From Bacteroidales bacterium UBA2559 (lineage in GTDB: Bacteria; Bacteroidota; Bacteroidia; Bacteroidales; Bacteroidaceae), in assembly GCA_002340405.1 (NCBI GenBank), contig DDLZ01000108.1, positions 1 to 8,697 on the forward strand: DNA of 8,697 nucleotides, written 5' to 3'. The position numbers and the translations under genes were made by a program. Shown here in pieces: positions 6,801-8,697 of the stretch; position 1 is the stretch's first letter, and each line of letters opens with the position of its first letter. The notes beneath the pieces are model-generated. The model was not told the DNA's origin and ran no database searches. It saw nothing but the letters and a program-made list of their open reading frames with translations.

Positions 6801-6952
6801 CCATAAGCAGCAGCGGTAAGCCTCTATATAACATCATGTGCCGTGAGTATGAGTACAATACGAACGACGTCTCCACAGCCGCTCAGATAGAGACCTCATC
6901 TTATGTGGTCATACATCAGATTGACGGAACGTTGTGCAACGGCGATTTCTGA
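3821..6952 (+). CDS. Large FAS1 (fasciclin-like) repeat surface lipoprotein
   Basis: This 1043-residue protein starts with a lipoprotein signal peptide: a basic N-region (KKINFREKRTR), a hydrophobic core (IVSLVCMTASVLFGL) and lipobox LSSC with the lipidated Cys at residue 30. The following QSDFDLD is acidic, compatible with the Bacteroidota surface-export signal. The rest appears to be four divergent FAS1 modules, at about 48-275 (TLFVADDDAF, then NGFIHVMEEVVY), 277-497 (MGVILVPEDEVL, then NGAVFFTNVVF), 505-727 (YSFFVPETDGYF, then DYHVIIGDVEE) and 732-1038 (YTLYVPTEKALKDLY, then SSYVVIHQIDGTL). FAS1 domains are adhesion or ligand-binding folds without known catalytic residues. The gene sits between a GH43 glycosidase gene and a SusC-like transporter gene 25 bases downstream, so it is probably co-transcribed and surface-exposed. 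A role in binding glycan or bridging the SusC/D complex is inference. Modules 2 and 3 are weak matches, so the count of four is approximate. Confidence 0.85.
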   Translation: MKKINFREKRTRIVSLVCMTASVLFGLSSCQSDFDLDTRTPEWLGTSIYETLEEGFVGENGKDYTGKFTTFVRLIDDLNYTNVMARTGSKTLFVADDDAFERFYAKGIFTKADGTPVTRYEELSLAQKKMILNGAMLNNVYQVAMLSSSEGPTLGDCMRRISSISIYDTVPVLKPSEMPKTRHWRYYRNQDHGFAVMQDGTNKPMVMFVNKFLTAKKITDDDYDFLFNQGRYDKTGQKPGREPKDASINGIRIESQNKKCFNGFIHVMEEVVYSLPSMAEFIGTSPKSRAYSSIMERYSAPYYSASHTNEVKRLISIGALDMGGVTIDSVFQKQYFSLRTQGNVTLQQTPDRRVVARDNLLKFDPGWNTYFSSTSSTTAANVALQQNMGVILVPEDEVLLNWWTNGGGKALKERYGRLPGNPANIDEFIYDIDSVPDNVIIKLLNNNMLNSLVGSVPSKFKNVLNDANDPMGIEPQNVNDVEMCCNGAVFFTNVVFSPTAYRSVSYPVLVNEKLKIINWAINELEFDAYLNSMVSTYSFFVPETDGYFVESDSATHVLKNKMIYIDPVSFGNASLIGGNLRAIAFEYDEKQKIVTAKRYPYDPRTGLLDLSVEGSTVADAEIRDRLEDILDYHVIIGDVEEIDSETGTGYKYFQTKGRGTVYFDWNPADVNLPEGQALASKVKGGYQVETERIDTFATEKITVKTRYDQSRNSATNGNGRTYVIDRPLLTSRLSVYDILSDSVNYPEFKEFFYLISQAGVNNVGLFSKTMNNHATASQNLVTLNTYHYTLYVPTEKALKDLYKTGRLYTLAMIDSIKQVYDDNIADIGEFRGNPAEKVQASYDKIMNMFNNYANMVKNSSDAIPTAILNDPVAKDSVFYTTPWYGKYTAKMEKQITDFVKYHIQDNSVYANGKFTIDLRENPLGEANYETAYMNVHSQFVKLGVKYDHKRNKIFVVDAETDKELRADPAYNAASTEGKISMREARAKVIDPTVAISSSGKPLYNIMCREYEYNTNDVSTAAQIETSSYVVIHQIDGTLCNGDF
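4933..4950 (+). repeat. Tandem 9-bp repeat (CTCATCGAC x2) inside the FAS1 gene
   Basis: Two perfect head-to-tail copies of CTCATCGAC encode the Ser/Thr-rich stretch SSTSSTT at residues 372-378. The unit is three codons long, so gain or loss of a copy would stay in frame. It falls in what is probably a loop within module 2. Confidence 0.6.
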
Positions 6953-6977
6953 TTTTTAACAAGCATACTATTTGACG

Positions 6978-8697
6978 ATGAAACAGATAAAAAATATATT
7001 TATGAGAGGAGCAGCGGCTCTGGCCCTGCTCTCTATGCCGGGTCTTCTTTTTGCGCAGAGAGCCGGTGACATTATCAGCGGTGTCGTTTCGGACAGCGAA
7101 GGCCCGCTGATGATGGTAAACGTTACAGAACGGGATGCTTCAAATCGTATTGTGGCCAGCGCCGTCACCGATATTGAGGGACAGTTCTCTTTCAGACTGG
7201 TCAGCCCGAATAATAGGATAGAGGTTTCATACGTAGGTTGTGAGACTGTCAATATTCCCATTACAAAGACCTATTTTGAAATAGTTCTTAACGAAATTAC
7301 GGAGATTGCCGAGGTTGAGGTGACAGCCGAACGGATTGTAACCTCGCACCTTCCCATTCCCGAGCGTGAGATGTCACAGGCAATTCAGACTCTTAATATG
7401 GAAGAGCTGGAGGATCTTGGTATGACCTCTATCGATGAGGCAATTCAGGGCCGTTTCGCCAATCTTGACATTGTGTTCGACTCAGGTAACCTGGGTGCCC
7501 GTTCCACCATCAACCTGCGCGGTGTATCTACAATGACCGGCGATGCCAATCCGCTTATTGTCGTTGACGGCAATATCTTTGAGATAGATGCCAACCTCAG
7601 GAACAATTTTGACTATCAGAACGATGCCAACAATGAAGAGAAGGTGTCGGAGCTGCTCAATATCAATCCTCAGGATATAGAGAGTATCTCCATACTGAAG
7701 GACGCTGCCGCTACAGCCCAGTGGGGTGCCCGCGGATCAAACGGTGTAATGGAGATCAAGACCAAGCGCGGAAGCAGGGGTCAGACACGTGTTAACTACT
7801 CATACAGGGTAAACGCCGACTGGCAGCCCGAGGGTTATAAGCTTCTCAATGGCGACCAGTACACAATGTTTTTGAAGGAGTCATTCTTCAATCCTCAATT
7901 GAGCGATAATGCCGCCAATATCATTGAGCTTAACTATGATCCCACATTTTCGGAATATGAAATGTACAACAACAATACCGATTGGGTATCACATGTAAAG
8001 AAGATTGGTCTCCAACAGGCTCACAATATTGCAGTGTCGGGAGGCGGCGAGAAGGCCAACTTCCGTATTTCGGCAGGTTTCGATGATCAGACCGGTTCGG
8101 TAATCGGTCAGAAGATGAACCGTTTCACCACTCGTGTGGCATTTGACTATTTCGTTTCCGACCGTATCAAGGTCGTCACGAACTTCAGTATGGTCTATTC
8201 CAAGAACAAGACCAATCCTGCCAGTATCAACGCCGCAATGAGGATGATGCCCAACCTTGCCATTTACTACGAGGATGAGTTTGGAAATCCTACGGGTGAG
8301 TATTATCACATGCTTGCAACCGCTTCATCCGAGTTGCCGAGGGTGACAAACCCGCTTGCCGAGGCTGACGAAAGGAAGTCACATAACCTTTCACTCAACA
8401 TCAATCCTGAGTTCCAGATGGTTTACAACCTCCTTGGACTGGGCTCCGATGAGACCAGACTGACTTATGACGGTCGTGTGACTTTTGGTGTTCAGAACAG
8501 CGGCAGTGATAATTTCACTCCTGCAAGCCTTGATCGAGACGGTTGGGCCGGCAGCAATGCCAACCGCTCTTCAAACAACTCCAGCAAGAGTTCAAATATT
8601 ACCACTACCCATCAATTGACATTTATACCTTATCTTAAGAGAGAGGGACATTCGGTCATGTCGATGGTCAGGCTGCAGGTCTCGAGCAGTAACAGCA
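6978..8697 (+). CDS. SusC/RagA-like TonB-dependent outer-membrane transporter (3' end missing)
   Basis: The frame is open from the ATG at 6978 to the window edge, giving 573 visible codons of a family that usually has about 1000 residues. Residues 1-26 form a signal peptide ending PGLLFA before Q27. A carboxypeptidase-regulatory-like (CarboxypepD_reg) beta-sandwich follows at about 33-104 (IISGVVSDSEG, then VTDIEGQFSF and SYVGCE). The segment EVEVTAERI at 112-120 is in the expected TonB-box place. The plug domain at about 125-265 carries the SusC hallmarks NLGARSTINLRGVS and LKDAAATAQWGARGSNG, then IKTKRGSRG, after which the beta-barrel begins. SusC proteins import oligosaccharides across the outer membrane with energy from TonB-ExbBD, capped by a SusD lipoprotein. 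The start is 25 bases after the FAS1 gene stop, so one operon is likely, with a susD homologue expected just beyond the window. A second ATG at 7002 (residue 9) is a less likely start because it removes the basic N-region. Confidence 0.94.
   Translation, partial: MKQIKNIFMRGAAALALLSMPGLLFAQRAGDIISGVVSDSEGPLMMVNVTERDASNRIVASAVTDIEGQFSFRLVSPNNRIEVSYVGCETVNIPITKTYFEIVLNEITEIAEVEVTAERIVTSHLPIPEREMSQAIQTLNMEELEDLGMTSIDEAIQGRFANLDIVFDSGNLGARSTINLRGVSTMTGDANPLIVVDGNIFEIDANLRNNFDYQNDANNEEKVSELLNINPQDIESISILKDAAATAQWGARGSNGVMEIKTKRGSRGQTRVNYSYRVNADWQPEGYKLLNGDQYTMFLKESFFNPQLSDNAANIIELNYDPTFSEYEMYNNNTDWVSHVKKIGLQQAHNIAVSGGGEKANFRISAGFDDQTGSVIGQKMNRFTTRVAFDYFVSDRIKVVTNFSMVYSKNKTNPASINAAMRMMPNLAIYYEDEFGNPTGEYYHMLATASSELPRVTNPLAEADERKSHNLSLNINPEFQMVYNLLGLGSDETRLTYDGRVTFGVQNSGSDNFTPASLDRDGWAGSNANRSSNNSSKSSNITTTHQLTFIPYLKREGHSVMSMVRLQVSSSNS

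Overview
The window looks like chromosome from a gut-type Bacteroidota of the order Bacteroidales (Bacteroides/Prevotella relatives). The evidence is promoters of the TTTG-N19/20-TAnnTTTG class, AT-rich leaders without Shine-Dalgarno sequences, and a SusC-like TonB-dependent transporter in an apparent glycan-utilisation operon. All genes recognised lie on the + strand. No mobile element, CRISPR array or tRNA-anchored island boundary was found.

Region 1 (1-2054) is housekeeping. A few codons of an unidentified upstream gene may end just before a short TatD-family metal-dependent hydrolase (62-685). A near-perfect Bacteroidota promoter (687-718) then drives tyrS, tyrosyl-tRNA synthetase (749-2047). 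The end of tyrS forms a weak hairpin followed by seven T residues, a likely terminator.

Region 2 (2055-2806) is a 750-base RNA and regulatory interval. It holds a promoter-like -7 box, a roughly 110-base leader, tRNA-Gln(TTG) at 2182-2252, and a strong 14-bp intrinsic terminator. After that come a consensus promoter (2453-2483) and, about 120 bases later, a second clear intrinsic terminator (2575-2610), with no convincing gene between them. This is a candidate small RNA and the most interesting unexplained element in the window. A further promoter (-7 box at 2705-2712) and an AT-rich leader with repeated TAAYTAACC motifs precede the next operon.

Region 3 (2807-8697, running off the edge) is the start of a polysaccharide-utilisation-type operon. 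It encodes a cytoplasmic GH43 glycosidase, then a 1043-residue lipoprotein built from about four divergent fasciclin (FAS1) modules, then a SusC-like outer-membrane transporter whose 3' end is missing. The inferred division of labour is that the surface lipoprotein and the SusC transporter (with a SusD partner expected beyond the window) capture and import oligosaccharides, and the cytoplasmic GH43 enzyme trims xylose- or arabinose-containing products. Substrate assignment is family-based inference only.
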